25,694 bases of DNA from CAYQLK01 sp964418515 (GTDB lineage: Bacteria > Patescibacteriota > Microgenomatia > CAYQLK01): the NCBI GenBank assembly GCA_964418515.1, contig CAYQLK010000012.1, positions 1 through 25,694 on the forward strand, given 5' to 3'. Shown here in pieces: positions 14,253-22,174 of this stretch. The notes below the pieces were generated by a model. The model worked only from the letters and a program-made list of their open reading frames with translations, was not told the DNA's origin and searched no databases. The first letter of the stretch is position 1, and every line of letters begins with the position of its first letter. The translations under genes and the position numbers were made by a program.

Positions 14253-15274
14253 CTAATTTTGCATTTGGAGATTATATTCACCCCAAACTACCTTAGATAT
14301 TTCTGCAATTACTGCGGATCTCTCATCAACATCCCCATCCAAAAACTCCGTATAAACAGNNNNNNNNNNNNNNNNNNNNNNNNNNNNNNNNNNNNNNNNN
14401 NNNNNNNNNNNNNNNNNNNNNNNNNNNNNNNNNNNNNNNNNNNNNNNNNNNNNNNNNNNGCAATTACTGCGGATCTCTCATCAACATCCCCATCCAAAAA
14501 CTCCGTATAAACAGCCAAAATATATTCTCCATTTCCACTGTTAACAATTGCCCCATCATGAGTCAATGCGTCCAAAGTTCCCGTTTTATGGTAAATAACC
14601 TCCGCGCCACCAATACCTGCTGGTATCCTATTTTCAGTCTCCGTGTGATCCATAAAAGACAATACTTCTTTTGTATTTGTATTGTTTAACAATTGTCCTC
14701 TATATAACTTTTCCAAAAGTACTCGAAAATTAACTGCAGTTATGGAGTTATCAAATACGTCAACATCAATTAAACCCAAACCAAGCGCGTAATTTTGCAG
14801 GTTTTTATATCCAACTGTGTTATTGATTGTCTCCCAAGAATTATTATCTGAGACTTCCAAAGCCAGTCTTGCGTGCTCCCTCAGTGCTATTCCTCCCACA
14901 CTCTTATCCAAACTAACTACATCTCTTTCAACCGCATCATACAAAGCAGAAACAGCCAAAACTTTCATCGTCGAAGCCGCAGTAAATACTTTGTCATCGT
15001 TTATTCCCCAAGTTTCATTCGTAACCAAATCCTTAAAACTTACTCCAATTTCACTTTCGTGTTGATTAACAATCTCATCAACCTTGTCCCGCATTTCACC
15101 AAAATCAATCTCTTTTCTGATTTCTACACTATTTTCCGGCAAAACAGATACTTGATTTATCTGTGTCTGAGGCTCCATCTTAATTTCAACTTTGGTATTT
15201 AGATTCCCCCAAAAAACGCTACTGGTAATAAAAATTAGAGCCAAAACAAAAGCTCCCACAAAAGGTAAAAACAT
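14253..15274 (-). CDS. Class A beta-lactamase-fold serine hydrolase, interrupted by an assembly gap
   Basis: Secreted or membrane-tethered serine hydrolase: N-terminal anchor (4-22), SxxK as STMK (101-104), SDN (142-144) and KTG (230-232). The omega loop lacks the class A ExxLN glutamate (VFDNSITAVN instead), so it may be a D,D-peptidase-like or non-hydrolysing relative rather than a true beta-lactamase. The gene is broken by 100 N (14360-14459) flanked by identical 55-base copies. Removing one copy plus the N's (155 bases) gives an unbroken 288-aa frame ending ...VVWGEYNLQMQN at TAG 14253. A promoter with -10 TAGAAT lies 9 bases before the ATG. Confidence 0.85.
14305..14514. other. Scaffold gap with duplicated 55-base flanks (assembly artefact)
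   Basis: Bases 14305-14359 and 14460-14514 are identical over 55 positions and separated by exactly 100 N. This is what is left when two contigs that overlap by a k-mer are joined as a scaffold. Real DNA most likely contains one copy and no gap. Confidence 0.93.
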
Positions 15275-15283
15275 CTCCCCGCT

Positions 15284-15313
15284 ATTCTAGACCAATAAAA
15301 TATGAATATTCAA
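15284..15313 (-). promoter_or_regulatory. Promoter of the beta-lactamase-fold gene
   Basis: Minus strand TTGAAT (15308-15313), 18-base spacer, TAGAAT (15284-15289), 9 bases before ATG 15274. GGGGAG lies in the gap and would be at the very 5' end of the transcript. Confidence 0.6.
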
Positions 15314-15324
15314 ACCAGAATCAA

Positions 15325-16092
15325 CTAAACACCTGAGCCAAAAACAATCTCGTTTAACTTTTTACTAATCTCAACTGGATTTTTTGCCTGCCAGACATTT
15401 CTACCGACCGCAAGCCCTGTCGCTCCAGACTCAATTACGGTTTTGGTCATCTTCAAAAACTCTGCTTCTTCGCTCGCGTCACCGCCGGCAATCATCACAT
15501 GTGTTCTTCCTGCAGCCTTAACAGTCCACTCCATATTTTTCAAACTCTTAGGATAACTAACCTTTACAAAATCAGCCCCAACTTCCATACCAACGCGTGC
15601 CGCATAAGCAATTATTTCTGGTGTTAATTCTCCAACCAACTTACCTCTCGGATACATCCACCCAACTACTGCCAAACCTTTTTCGTGAGCCTCACTAACT
15701 AGTCTTGCAAACTCCCTCATCATAATGTGCTCCGACGGCGCACCGACATAAACCGTGTAGCCTACAGCCACAGCCCCCAAAGCTTTTGCCTCATCAACCG
15801 TACAAAGTTGTGAAGAAATTGGATCATCCCTATGAAATCTTGTCTTTCCGTTGACCTTAATAATTAAAGGAACTTTACCTTTATATTTTTCATCCTGATA
15901 ATATTTTTCGGCTATTCCACGTCCAACAATTACACCACTGTAATAGCCTGAAACCGCAATATCGAGTATATATTTTGGATCAATGTTATCTTCATTAAAA
16001 TCAATCGTTCCGTGCTCCATTCCTTGGTCATAAGCCAACCAAAGGGCTTTTGAATTTTTGGTTAAAAGTTTAATTGATTCTTGAGTTGTCAT
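15325..16092 (-). CDS. Class I fructose-bisphosphate aldolase, archaeal type (FbaB/DhnA family)
   Basis: Schiff-base aldolase of the DeoC/LacD/DhnA superfamily, 255 aa. Seen: YDQGMEHGT near residue 21, KVNGKTRFHRDD, WMYPRGKLVG (Tyr147), the Schiff-base lysine Lys177 in ADFVKVSYP, and phosphate loops MIAGGDAS and ATGLAVGRNVWQ. Expected reaction: fructose 1,6-bisphosphate to and from dihydroxyacetone phosphate plus glyceraldehyde 3-phosphate. Related family members make other aldol products (2-amino-3,7-dideoxy-threo-hept-6-ulosonate synthase), so the exact substrate is inferred. The ATG overlaps the dehydrogenase stop by 4 bases (ATGA), so the two are translationally coupled. Confidence 0.88.
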   Translation of the reverse strand: MTTQESIKLLTKNSKALWLAYDQGMEHGTIDFNEDNIDPKYILDIAVSGYYSGVIVGRGIAEKYYQDEKYKGKVPLIIKVNGKTRFHRDDPISSQLCTVDEAKALGAVAVGYTVYVGAPSEHIMMREFARLVSEAHEKGLAVVGWMYPRGKLVGELTPEIIAYAARVGMEVGADFVKVSYPKSLKNMEWTVKAAGRTHVMIAGGDASEEAEFLKMTKTVIESGATGLAVGRNVWQAKNPVEISKKLNEIVFGSGV

Positions 16093-17054
16093 TTTTTTAC
16101 AACTTGGTTAAGTGCTGGCTGTCCAGAAAGAACTGCAATGATATTTTTTGCAGCAATTTCACTCATACTCTGTCTAGCTTTTGTTGTAGCCGAAGCAATA
16201 TGAGGAGTCATCACCAAATTAGGCACACTCATTAGTTCTGGTGATATTTCAGGCTCAAATTCAAACACATCAATTCCCGCCCCAGCAATTTTGCCAGACT
16301 TAAGCGCATTAATAAGTGCCGCCTCCGACACCACTGGACCACGAGAAGTATTTATAAGAATCACATTTGGCTTCATAGCTGCGAACTCTTCTTCATCAAT
16401 CAAATGTTTTGTTTCGTCAGTTAGTGGTGTGTGAACAGAAATAATGTCAGATTCTCTCACCAATTGATCAAGGTCGACTTTTTGTATCCCAAACTCACCC
16501 TCCATCAAATCATTCCTCATCATATCCTGATACAAAACCTTCATCTCAAGTCCTGCAGCGCAAATTTTGGCTAAATAACTACCAATTCTACCCATTCCAA
16601 CGATTCCAATTGTCTTACCAAACATTTCTTCTCCCACCAAAAGTGCGGGCTCCCACTGTTTGTATTTACCATCTCTGACATACTTGTCAGCTTCCACAAT
16701 TTTTCTGGCTACAGCCATAATTAGTGCCAAAGAATGTTCTGCCACCGCTTCCGTCAAAACTCCAGGCGTATTAGTTACCGCCACATTTTTTGATGCTGCG
16801 GCATCTAAATCAATATTGTCAAAACCCACTGCATAATTAGCTACGATTTTTAGGTTACCACCTGCCGACTCTAAAACTTCAGGAGTTATCTTGTCAGTTA
16901 GTAGAGATAAGATTGCATCAACTCCAACAATCTTTGTCTTCAGTTCTTCCATAGTTAACACTCTATCCTCTGTATTTATTTCAACCTCGTACCCTGCTTC
17001 TTTAAGCATACTTATTCCAGGTTCGGGAATCGGCCTAGTTACAAAAACTTTCAT
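16089..17054 (-). CDS. D-2-hydroxyacid dehydrogenase (glyoxylate/hydroxypyruvate reductase type)
   Basis: A 321-aa NAD(P)H-dependent dehydrogenase. It has the split substrate domain opening MKVFVTRPIPEPGI, the Rossmann loop IGIVGMGRIGSYLAK, and the catalytic Arg (NTSRGPVV), Glu (FEFEPE) and His (MTPHIAS). The closest pattern is glyoxylate reductase/D-glycerate dehydrogenase (GyaR); D-lactate and 3-phosphoglycerate dehydrogenases share it, and no ACT regulatory domain is present. A ribosome binding site GAGGAGA lies 10 bases before ATG. Coupling to the aldolase through a 4-base overlap suggests joint handling of three-carbon intermediates. Confidence 0.9.
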   Translation of the reverse strand: MKVFVTRPIPEPGISMLKEAGYEVEINTEDRVLTMEELKTKIVGVDAILSLLTDKITPEVLESAGGNLKIVANYAVGFDNIDLDAAASKNVAVTNTPGVLTEAVAEHSLALIMAVARKIVEADKYVRDGKYKQWEPALLVGEEMFGKTIGIVGMGRIGSYLAKICAAGLEMKVLYQDMMRNDLMEGEFGIQKVDLDQLVRESDIISVHTPLTDETKHLIDEEEFAAMKPNVILINTSRGPVVSEAALINALKSGKIAGAGIDVFEFEPEISPELMSVPNLVMTPHIASATTKARQSMSEIAAKNIIAVLSGQPALNQVVKK

Positions 17055-17114
17055 AATTTATTTTTCTCCTCTATCTCAACAATATCGCATTGCATCAGTT
17101 TTACCAAGTTTTGT

Positions 17115-17143
17115 TTGCAACTTCCAAACAAAAATGCTAACCT
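17115..17143 (+). promoter_or_regulatory. purB promoter
   Basis: TTGCAA (17115-17120), 17-base spacer, TAACCT (17138-17143) with TG one base upstream, in the divergent region between gyaR-like and purB genes. Confidence 0.5.
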
Positions 17144-17207
17144 TGCCACCCTATAGTTCGCTGAATAAGTGGGCTTGGAAATTTCGCACTTTACAAGGAC
17201 AAAAAGG

Positions 17208-18602
17208 ATGGTCAGACTTCCGCGCTTTCTAACTCGTGATGTCTACGACAGTATCTCCCCCGCCGACTATCGGTACTGGGATTCCGATGTTGCCAAATAC
17301 CTCTCCGAGAACGCCTTCACTCGCTACCTTCTGCAGGTTGAACTTGCCCTCGTCACTGTACTCAACAGACGAGGCATGGCACCAGACTCTGCAGTCGCTC
17401 AAGTCGAACGTGCCGCGAAACAAATCACAACCCACCAAATCTATCAGGAAGAAAACCGAATCAAGCACGATATTCGTGCTCTGGTCAACCTGATACGTAA
17501 CCGTCTGAGCAAAAAAAATAAGCCGTTCGTTCACACACCGGCTACTTCTTTTGACATCAGAGACACCGCAACATCAATGCGCTTTAGAGATGTGACAACA
17601 AAAGTCGTCATTCCTGAGCTCAAAAAACTCGAGCGATTCTTGATTGAGCTTGCTTCTCGCGAAGCAGAAACAGTCGAGGTCGGCCGTACCCACGGACAAC
17701 ACGCCTCACCCCTCACCTTTGGGTTTTTTGTCGCAGGCTTTGTCTCAAGACTTGGCCAGTCGATTGAAAAACTCGAAACTCTCGCAAAGGAGCTCGAAGG
17801 CAAGTTCTCAGGCTCGGTTGGAGCCTACAATGCCTCCTCACTCTTCTTCGACGATCCCGAGGAATTCGAACGTGAAATCCTCTCGATTCTCGGCCTTAAA
17901 CCTGCCGAGCACTCGACCCAAATCGCTCCGCCAGAGCCAATGATTCGTCTGATGGTAGAAATAACCATCGCACACGGAATCGTTGCTGATCTTTCAGACA
18001 GCCTCAGGCATCTGCAACGGACCGAAATCGGCGAAGTTGGAGAACCGTTCGAGGAAGAACAGGTCGGCTCTTCGATAATGCCGCAAAAACGAAACCCGAT
18101 CGGCCTCGAGAACGCGAAAAGTCTCTGGAAAACCAGTATTGGCCGTCTAGTCACGGTTTTCCTAGACCAGCTCAGCGAGCACCAAAGAGACTTGACCAAC
18201 TCCGCCTCAGGTCGAACCTACGGCGAAAGCGTCAACTATCTCGTTGTTACCGCCAAGAGACTCAGTCGCATCATCGCCAAGCTCGAAGTCGATCAAGACA
18301 ACATGTCGACCAATCTCAACCTCCAAAAAGGTCTGATTCTGGCCGAACCACTCCAAATCATCCTCGCCTTCCTCGGCCACCCAGACGCGCACGAAAAAGT
18401 ACGTAAACTAACACAGCAAGCGATTCGTGAAGGCAAAGGAATGGAAGACATTCTCGCAGTAGATCCAGAGCTTGCTCCGTACATCGCCAGAATGAGCCCC
18501 AAACAACTTCTGGTTCTGCAAAACCCAACGCTCTACACGGGCATCGCCAAGACCAAGACAGGTACAATCGTCTCCAACTGGAGAAAACGACTCAACCTGT
18601 AA
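17208..18602 (+). CDS. purB: Adenylosuccinate lyase
   Basis: Fumarase/aspartase superfamily lyase acting twice in purine synthesis (SAICAR to AICAR; adenylosuccinate to AMP). The 464-aa product has KHDIRA (86-91), EVGRTHGQHASPL (about 157-169), and the signature SSIMPQKRNP (288-297). The start is ATG 17208, with AAGGA 8 bases upstream; the frame also extends to GTG 17169 without support. It is GC-rich (17221-17280 is 34/60 G+C), uses C-ending codons and carries its own promoter and terminator, unlike the AT-rich genes around it. No other purine genes are near, so it may serve AMP recycling. Argininosuccinate lyase is excluded by the KHD motif. Confidence 0.93.
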   Translation: MVRLPRFLTRDVYDSISPADYRYWDSDVAKYLSENAFTRYLLQVELALVTVLNRRGMAPDSAVAQVERAAKQITTHQIYQEENRIKHDIRALVNLIRNRLSKKNKPFVHTPATSFDIRDTATSMRFRDVTTKVVIPELKKLERFLIELASREAETVEVGRTHGQHASPLTFGFFVAGFVSRLGQSIEKLETLAKELEGKFSGSVGAYNASSLFFDDPEEFEREILSILGLKPAEHSTQIAPPEPMIRLMVEITIAHGIVADLSDSLRHLQRTEIGEVGEPFEEEQVGSSIMPQKRNPIGLENAKSLWKTSIGRLVTVFLDQLSEHQRDLTNSASGRTYGESVNYLVVTAKRLSRIIAKLEVDQDNMSTNLNLQKGLILAEPLQIILAFLGHPDAHEKVRKLTQQAIREGKGMEDILAVDPELAPYIARMSPKQLLVLQNPTLYTGIAKTKTGTIVSNWRKRLNL

Positions 18603-18619
18603 ACAGCTCCATCCACACC

Positions 18620-18658
18620 AAAGCCCCATTAGTCTTCACAGACTTAGGGGCTTTTTTT
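18620..18658 (+). terminator. purB terminator
   Basis: AAAGCCCC pairs with GGGGCTTT around an inner AGTC/GACT helix, ending in seven T. Confidence 0.93.
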
Positions 18659-18705
18659 GACTTTTTATTCAGAGTGCGGCAACTATTAAACTCCCCTTAA
18701 GAAAA

Positions 18706-19683
18706 TTAAATTAGCTTAGCTTTAAAATCTTGATTTTGACTAACTACTCTTTCCATCTCTTGAGCGGTTAATAATCCTCCTTGGGGTCCCATAACGGCAA
18801 TTACTCCAGCACTCTCCATCGTCCCCCAAACCATCGCTGTTGGTATATCCAAACCCTTAGAAATAGCTACAGTAAACCCTGTAGAAAAAGCGTCACCACA
18901 ACCAGTTCTATCTACAATTGGCGCATCAAATATTCCACAATTCCAGTAATTTTTTCCGTCCGTTGCATAAGACCCAGAGGGGCCATCGGTAAGTACTGCA
19001 ATTTTTGTTCCCAAATTAATTACTCCATCCAATAATTTTTTGACATCATCCGAAGAATCATAACCATCTCCTAATATTCTGGCCGTCTCTTCTCGGTTCA
19101 AAAAAACAATTTCACTACTCATAATCACAGGACCCATCACTCTCATTCCAGCTTTCATCTGATGACTCCCAGGATTGTAAGCTAGTTTTGCTCCCACTCT
19201 TTTTACATACTCCACAGCTTGACTATGCATTTTTTCAAATCCATTACCCGTCGAACTTAGATAAACCCAAGCAGATTTTTCTAAATCAGGTAGTTCATAA
19301 ACTCTCGGCTCGTGATATACAAACAATGTTCTCTCTCCTTGAAAAGAAATCGCCGTTGTGTAGTTACTTCTCTTATTTTTTTCAACCAAAACATAATTAG
19401 GCGAAACTTTTTCTTTTTTTAGTTCGCTTACAATTACTTGTCCGACTTCATCATCTCCAATTTGGGTATAAAGTGCCGAATTAAGTCCGAGCCTAGAGGC
19501 TCCAACTGCAACATTAGCTGAATTGCCACCGATTGTCGTAACCAACTCCTCAACTATTATTTTGTCTCCGTAATTAAACGCAATTACACATTCTTTAGTG
19601 TCAATACTGCAGTAAGCAGTTTCTTCAGGAACGACATTAAAAACATCTCTCGATGTATCCCCAATCGCAATCAAATCAAACAT
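18706..19683 (-). CDS. PfkB-family carbohydrate kinase
   Basis: A 325-aa ribokinase-like sugar kinase. N-terminal IGDTSRDVF and the glycine-rich substrate loop TIGGNSANVAVGASRLG; C-terminal anion-hole/catalytic motif DRTGCGDAFSTGF with base Asp264. The family includes ribokinase, fructokinase, adenosine kinase and ATP- or ADP-dependent 6-phosphofructokinases; the substrate cannot be assigned. It lies 1 base after transketolase C, so its substrate is likely a pentose, a hexose phosphate or a nucleoside connected with the pentose phosphate reactions. In lineages without classical PfkA a kinase like this could make fructose 1,6-bisphosphate; that is a hypothesis. Confidence 0.88.
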   Translation of the reverse strand: MFDLIAIGDTSRDVFNVVPEETAYCSIDTKECVIAFNYGDKIIVEELVTTIGGNSANVAVGASRLGLNSALYTQIGDDEVGQVIVSELKKEKVSPNYVLVEKNKRSNYTTAISFQGERTLFVYHEPRVYELPDLEKSAWVYLSSTGNGFEKMHSQAVEYVKRVGAKLAYNPGSHQMKAGMRVMGPVIMSSEIVFLNREETARILGDGYDSSDDVKKLLDGVINLGTKIAVLTDGPSGSYATDGKNYWNCGIFDAPIVDRTGCGDAFSTGFTVAISKGLDIPTAMVWGTMESAGVIAVMGPQGGLLTAQEMERVVSQNQDFKAKLI

Positions 19684-19684
19684 T

Positions 19685-20659
19685 TTATTTAATCAAACTC
19701 TTTACTTTTCTTATAATATCTTTTGATCTTAGCAAGTAAGCATCCATAAGCTCATCTGGTTTACCTGATTCACCAAAAGTATCAAGTACTCCCACCCGTG
19801 CCATAGGCACTGGACAGTTTTCACTTAAAGCTTCGGCCACCGCGCTTCCAAGTGCACCATTAATCTGATGTTCTTCAGCAGTCACGACCTTTCCTGTTTT
19901 TTTGGCCGACTCAACTATTGTTTTAACATCTAATGGCTTAATTGTGTGGCAGTTAATTACCTCTAACTCAATCCCATCTTTTGATATCTCTTCAGCAGCT
20001 TTTAACGCCTCAAAAACCATTACCCCGCAAGCTATCACTGTTACATCTTTACCTTCCCTATAAACTTCTGCTTTACCAATTTCAAATGGTGTTCTATCAG
20101 TTGTAACAGTCGCAACATTTTCTCTACCAAATCTTACATAGGCAGGTCCGTACATTTTCCCAACCGCAATTGTTGCTTTCTCACATTCAACCCAATCACA
20201 AGGCGCAATCACTGTCATATTTGGCAATACTCTAACAATCGCCATATCTTCTAAAGCTTGATGTGTTGCCCCATCTGGGCCAACACTAATCCCCGCGTGA
20301 GCCCCTGCAATTTTGACATTTGCTTTTGAGTACGCCACCGACACCCTTAATTGATCCCAATTCCTGCCTGGATTAAATACAGCATAAGAACTAATAAACG
20401 GCACCTTGCCAGACAAAGCCATACCAGCCGCTATCCCCATCATATTTTGCTCAGCAACTCCTACTTCAATAAATCTTTCAGGAAACTCCTTTGCAAATGC
20501 TGCACTTCTCGTCGAATCAGTCAGATCTGCACAAATAACCACCACATTCTCGTCCATATGTCCAAGCTTAACCAAACCTGTACCAAACCCATCTCTTGTT
20601 GGCCTTAATTCAGGACTTGTTAAAAAATCTTTAGCTAAATAATCTTTATAATCACTCAT
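19685..20659 (-). CDS. Transketolase, C-terminal subunit
   Basis: A 324-aa half of a split transketolase: the pyrimidine-binding domain with the cofactor-activating Glu in VGVAEQNMMGIAAGMAL (residues near 67), YVRFGRENV, and the C-terminal domain KVVTAEEHQINGALG. It pairs with the N-terminal subunit encoded just upstream (8-base overlap) to make the thiamine-diphosphate enzyme of the non-oxidative pentose phosphate pathway. Two-gene transketolases are typical of archaea and many Patescibacteria. A 1-deoxyxylulose-5-phosphate synthase-like reading is less likely given the pairing and context. Confidence 0.93.
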   Translation of the reverse strand: MSDYKDYLAKDFLTSPELRPTRDGFGTGLVKLGHMDENVVVICADLTDSTRSAAFAKEFPERFIEVGVAEQNMMGIAAGMALSGKVPFISSYAVFNPGRNWDQLRVSVAYSKANVKIAGAHAGISVGPDGATHQALEDMAIVRVLPNMTVIAPCDWVECEKATIAVGKMYGPAYVRFGRENVATVTTDRTPFEIGKAEVYREGKDVTVIACGVMVFEALKAAEEISKDGIELEVINCHTIKPLDVKTIVESAKKTGKVVTAEEHQINGALGSAVAEALSENCPVPMARVGVLDTFGESGKPDELMDAYLLRSKDIIRKVKSLIK

Positions 20660-21494
20660 GTTCTGCTCTTATCCTCCCTCTTAATGTTCTTAATTCGTGT
20701 AAAGCTTCTTTAGCTTGTTCTTTATTTGGCGGCATTCCATGCCACTTAAAGTCATCCTCCATAAACTCCACACCCATACCTGGTGTTGTATGTGCAATTA
20801 TCACCGAAGGCATTTGTCTCACGCTATCCGCCTCCTTATATGCCTCCATAAGCGCACCAATATCATTACCGTTAATATCTATCACATGCCAACCAAAAGC
20901 TTTGTATTTATCCCCTAAAGGTTCCAAAGGCATCACATCTTCGGTATCGCCATCAATCTGAATATTATTTCTGTCAATTATTGAAACCAAATTATCCAAC
21001 CGTTCTTTTCCTGCAAACATTATCGCTTCCCAAATCTGACCTTCGTTATGCTCTCCATCACTAGTCATGCAATATGTTCGCCATTTTTTCTTATCCATTC
21101 TAGCTGTCATCGCCATACCAATAGCCTGGCTTAACCCTTGTCCTAATGGACCCGAAGAATTCTCCACTCCAGGTAATGCCATATTGTGTGGGTGGCCCTG
21201 CAAACGCGTACCAAACTTTCTCAAAGTCATGAGTTCCTCCCTAGGAAAAAATCCACGACTTGCCATCGTTGCATACCAAACCGGACAATAATGCCCACAA
21301 CTTAGTACAAACCTATCTCTATCCTCTTTTCTTGGATCTTTTGGGTCTACATCCATTTCAGCAAAATATAGGGTGGTAAAAATATCTGCCGAACCAAGTG
21401 GACCAGCTGAATGACCAGATCCAGCCTCAACCAACATTTTAATAATATCTTGCCTTACAGTATTTGCAGTCAATTCTAATTCTTGGACAGTCAT
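20652..21494 (-). CDS. Transketolase, N-terminal subunit
   Basis: A 280-aa thiamine-diphosphate-binding half. GHSAGPLGSADIFTTLYF and CGHYCPVWYA are the substrate/cofactor side, GPLGQGLSQAIGMA follows, and the TPP/Mg motif is SDGEHNEGQIWEA with DRNNIQIDG. It ends at the domain border near residue 280 (LHELRTLRGRIRAEHE) where a fused enzyme would continue. The 8-base overlap with the C-terminal subunit implies coupled translation and equal amounts. It lies 24 bases after the LOG-like gene; CATAAT sits 6 bases before its ATG, possibly a weak internal promoter. Confidence 0.94.
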   Translation of the reverse strand: MTVQELELTANTVRQDIIKMLVEAGSGHSAGPLGSADIFTTLYFAEMDVDPKDPRKEDRDRFVLSCGHYCPVWYATMASRGFFPREELMTLRKFGTRLQGHPHNMALPGVENSSGPLGQGLSQAIGMAMTARMDKKKWRTYCMTSDGEHNEGQIWEAIMFAGKERLDNLVSIIDRNNIQIDGDTEDVMPLEPLGDKYKAFGWHVIDINGNDIGALMEAYKEADSVRQMPSVIIAHTTPGMGVEFMEDDFKWHGMPPNKEQAKEALHELRTLRGRIRAEHE

Positions 21495-21518
21495 ATCTAT
21501 ATTATGCAGTCAATACCA

Positions 21519-22130
21519 TTAAATAATAAACGATTTTTCACTTCCCAAATCACCATGATTATGAACCTTTTTCATCCTCTTTTGCAGTCTTTTTATTGCT
21601 TCAACTGTTTCTTTTGGAGACGTCGCAATCTCATAAACCTTTAACTCCTCTGGTCTAAGCAGCATATTTTCTTCAAAAGTTTTGATAATTTTTTCCCAAA
21701 AATTACCATACAAAACCATTGGTTTATGGTGCCCAAAATATATTCTACTCATCCCCCAAGCCATCCCAAACTCCGAAATCGTCCCCGTTCCGCCATTAAA
21801 AATTACATAGATTTCTCCAATTTCAAGTAATTTCAATGTTCGCTCAAGATAGTTTTCAGTAATAATTTCTCGGTCCATTGGATTATGTGTGTCCCTACCT
21901 TCAAAATGCGTTGCTCCTTTTGGGTAAAAGGTCACTCCAATCACCTCACCACCACCTGCTTTTCCGCCTTTACTGGCTGCCTCCATTACACCTGTCCCTC
22001 CACCATTTACAACCGTGTATCCAGCTTCAGCTACCGCTTTTGCAGTCTCATAAGCGTCACGATACAGCTCCTCACCAGGATAAGTTGTCGAGTAACCCAA
22101 AAATGAAATTCGCTTAATCTTAACTGCCAT
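21519..22130 (-). CDS. LOG-family protein (nucleotide 5'-monophosphate phosphoribohydrolase-like)
   Basis: A 203-aa Rossmann-like protein: ISFLGYSTTYPGEELY at the start, VVNGGGTGVMEAASKG (nucleotide loop), and IFNGGTGTISEFGMAW, the LOG signature GGxGTxxE with Asn in place of the usual Pro before it. The piece GHHKPMVLYGNFW matches the family's KP strand. Characterised relatives (LOG, PpnN) cleave nucleoside 5'-monophosphates to base plus ribose 5-phosphate; others of this superfamily (TIGR00725-like) have unknown activity. Neighbours convert ribose 5-phosphate, which fits such a reaction. It lies 44 bases after the RNase gene and 24 before transketolase. Confidence 0.85.
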   Translation of the reverse strand: MAVKIKRISFLGYSTTYPGEELYRDAYETAKAVAEAGYTVVNGGGTGVMEAASKGGKAGGGEVIGVTFYPKGATHFEGRDTHNPMDREIITENYLERTLKLLEIGEIYVIFNGGTGTISEFGMAWGMSRIYFGHHKPMVLYGNFWEKIIKTFEENMLLRPEELKVYEIATSPKETVEAIKRLQKRMKKVHNHGDLGSEKSFII

Positions 22131-22174
22131 ATCTAATCTTTGTATTTTGAGTTAGCCTGTGTCAAATTGATTAT

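Noticed and set aside
14305..14514. True 55-base tandem repeat
   Set aside because: Exact identity, exact 100-N spacer and the restored reading frame point to an assembly overlap.
17229..18629. Several 60-124 aa ORFs inside purB in other frames
   Set aside because: GC-rich coding DNA leaves few stops in other frames; none has a motif or ribosome site.
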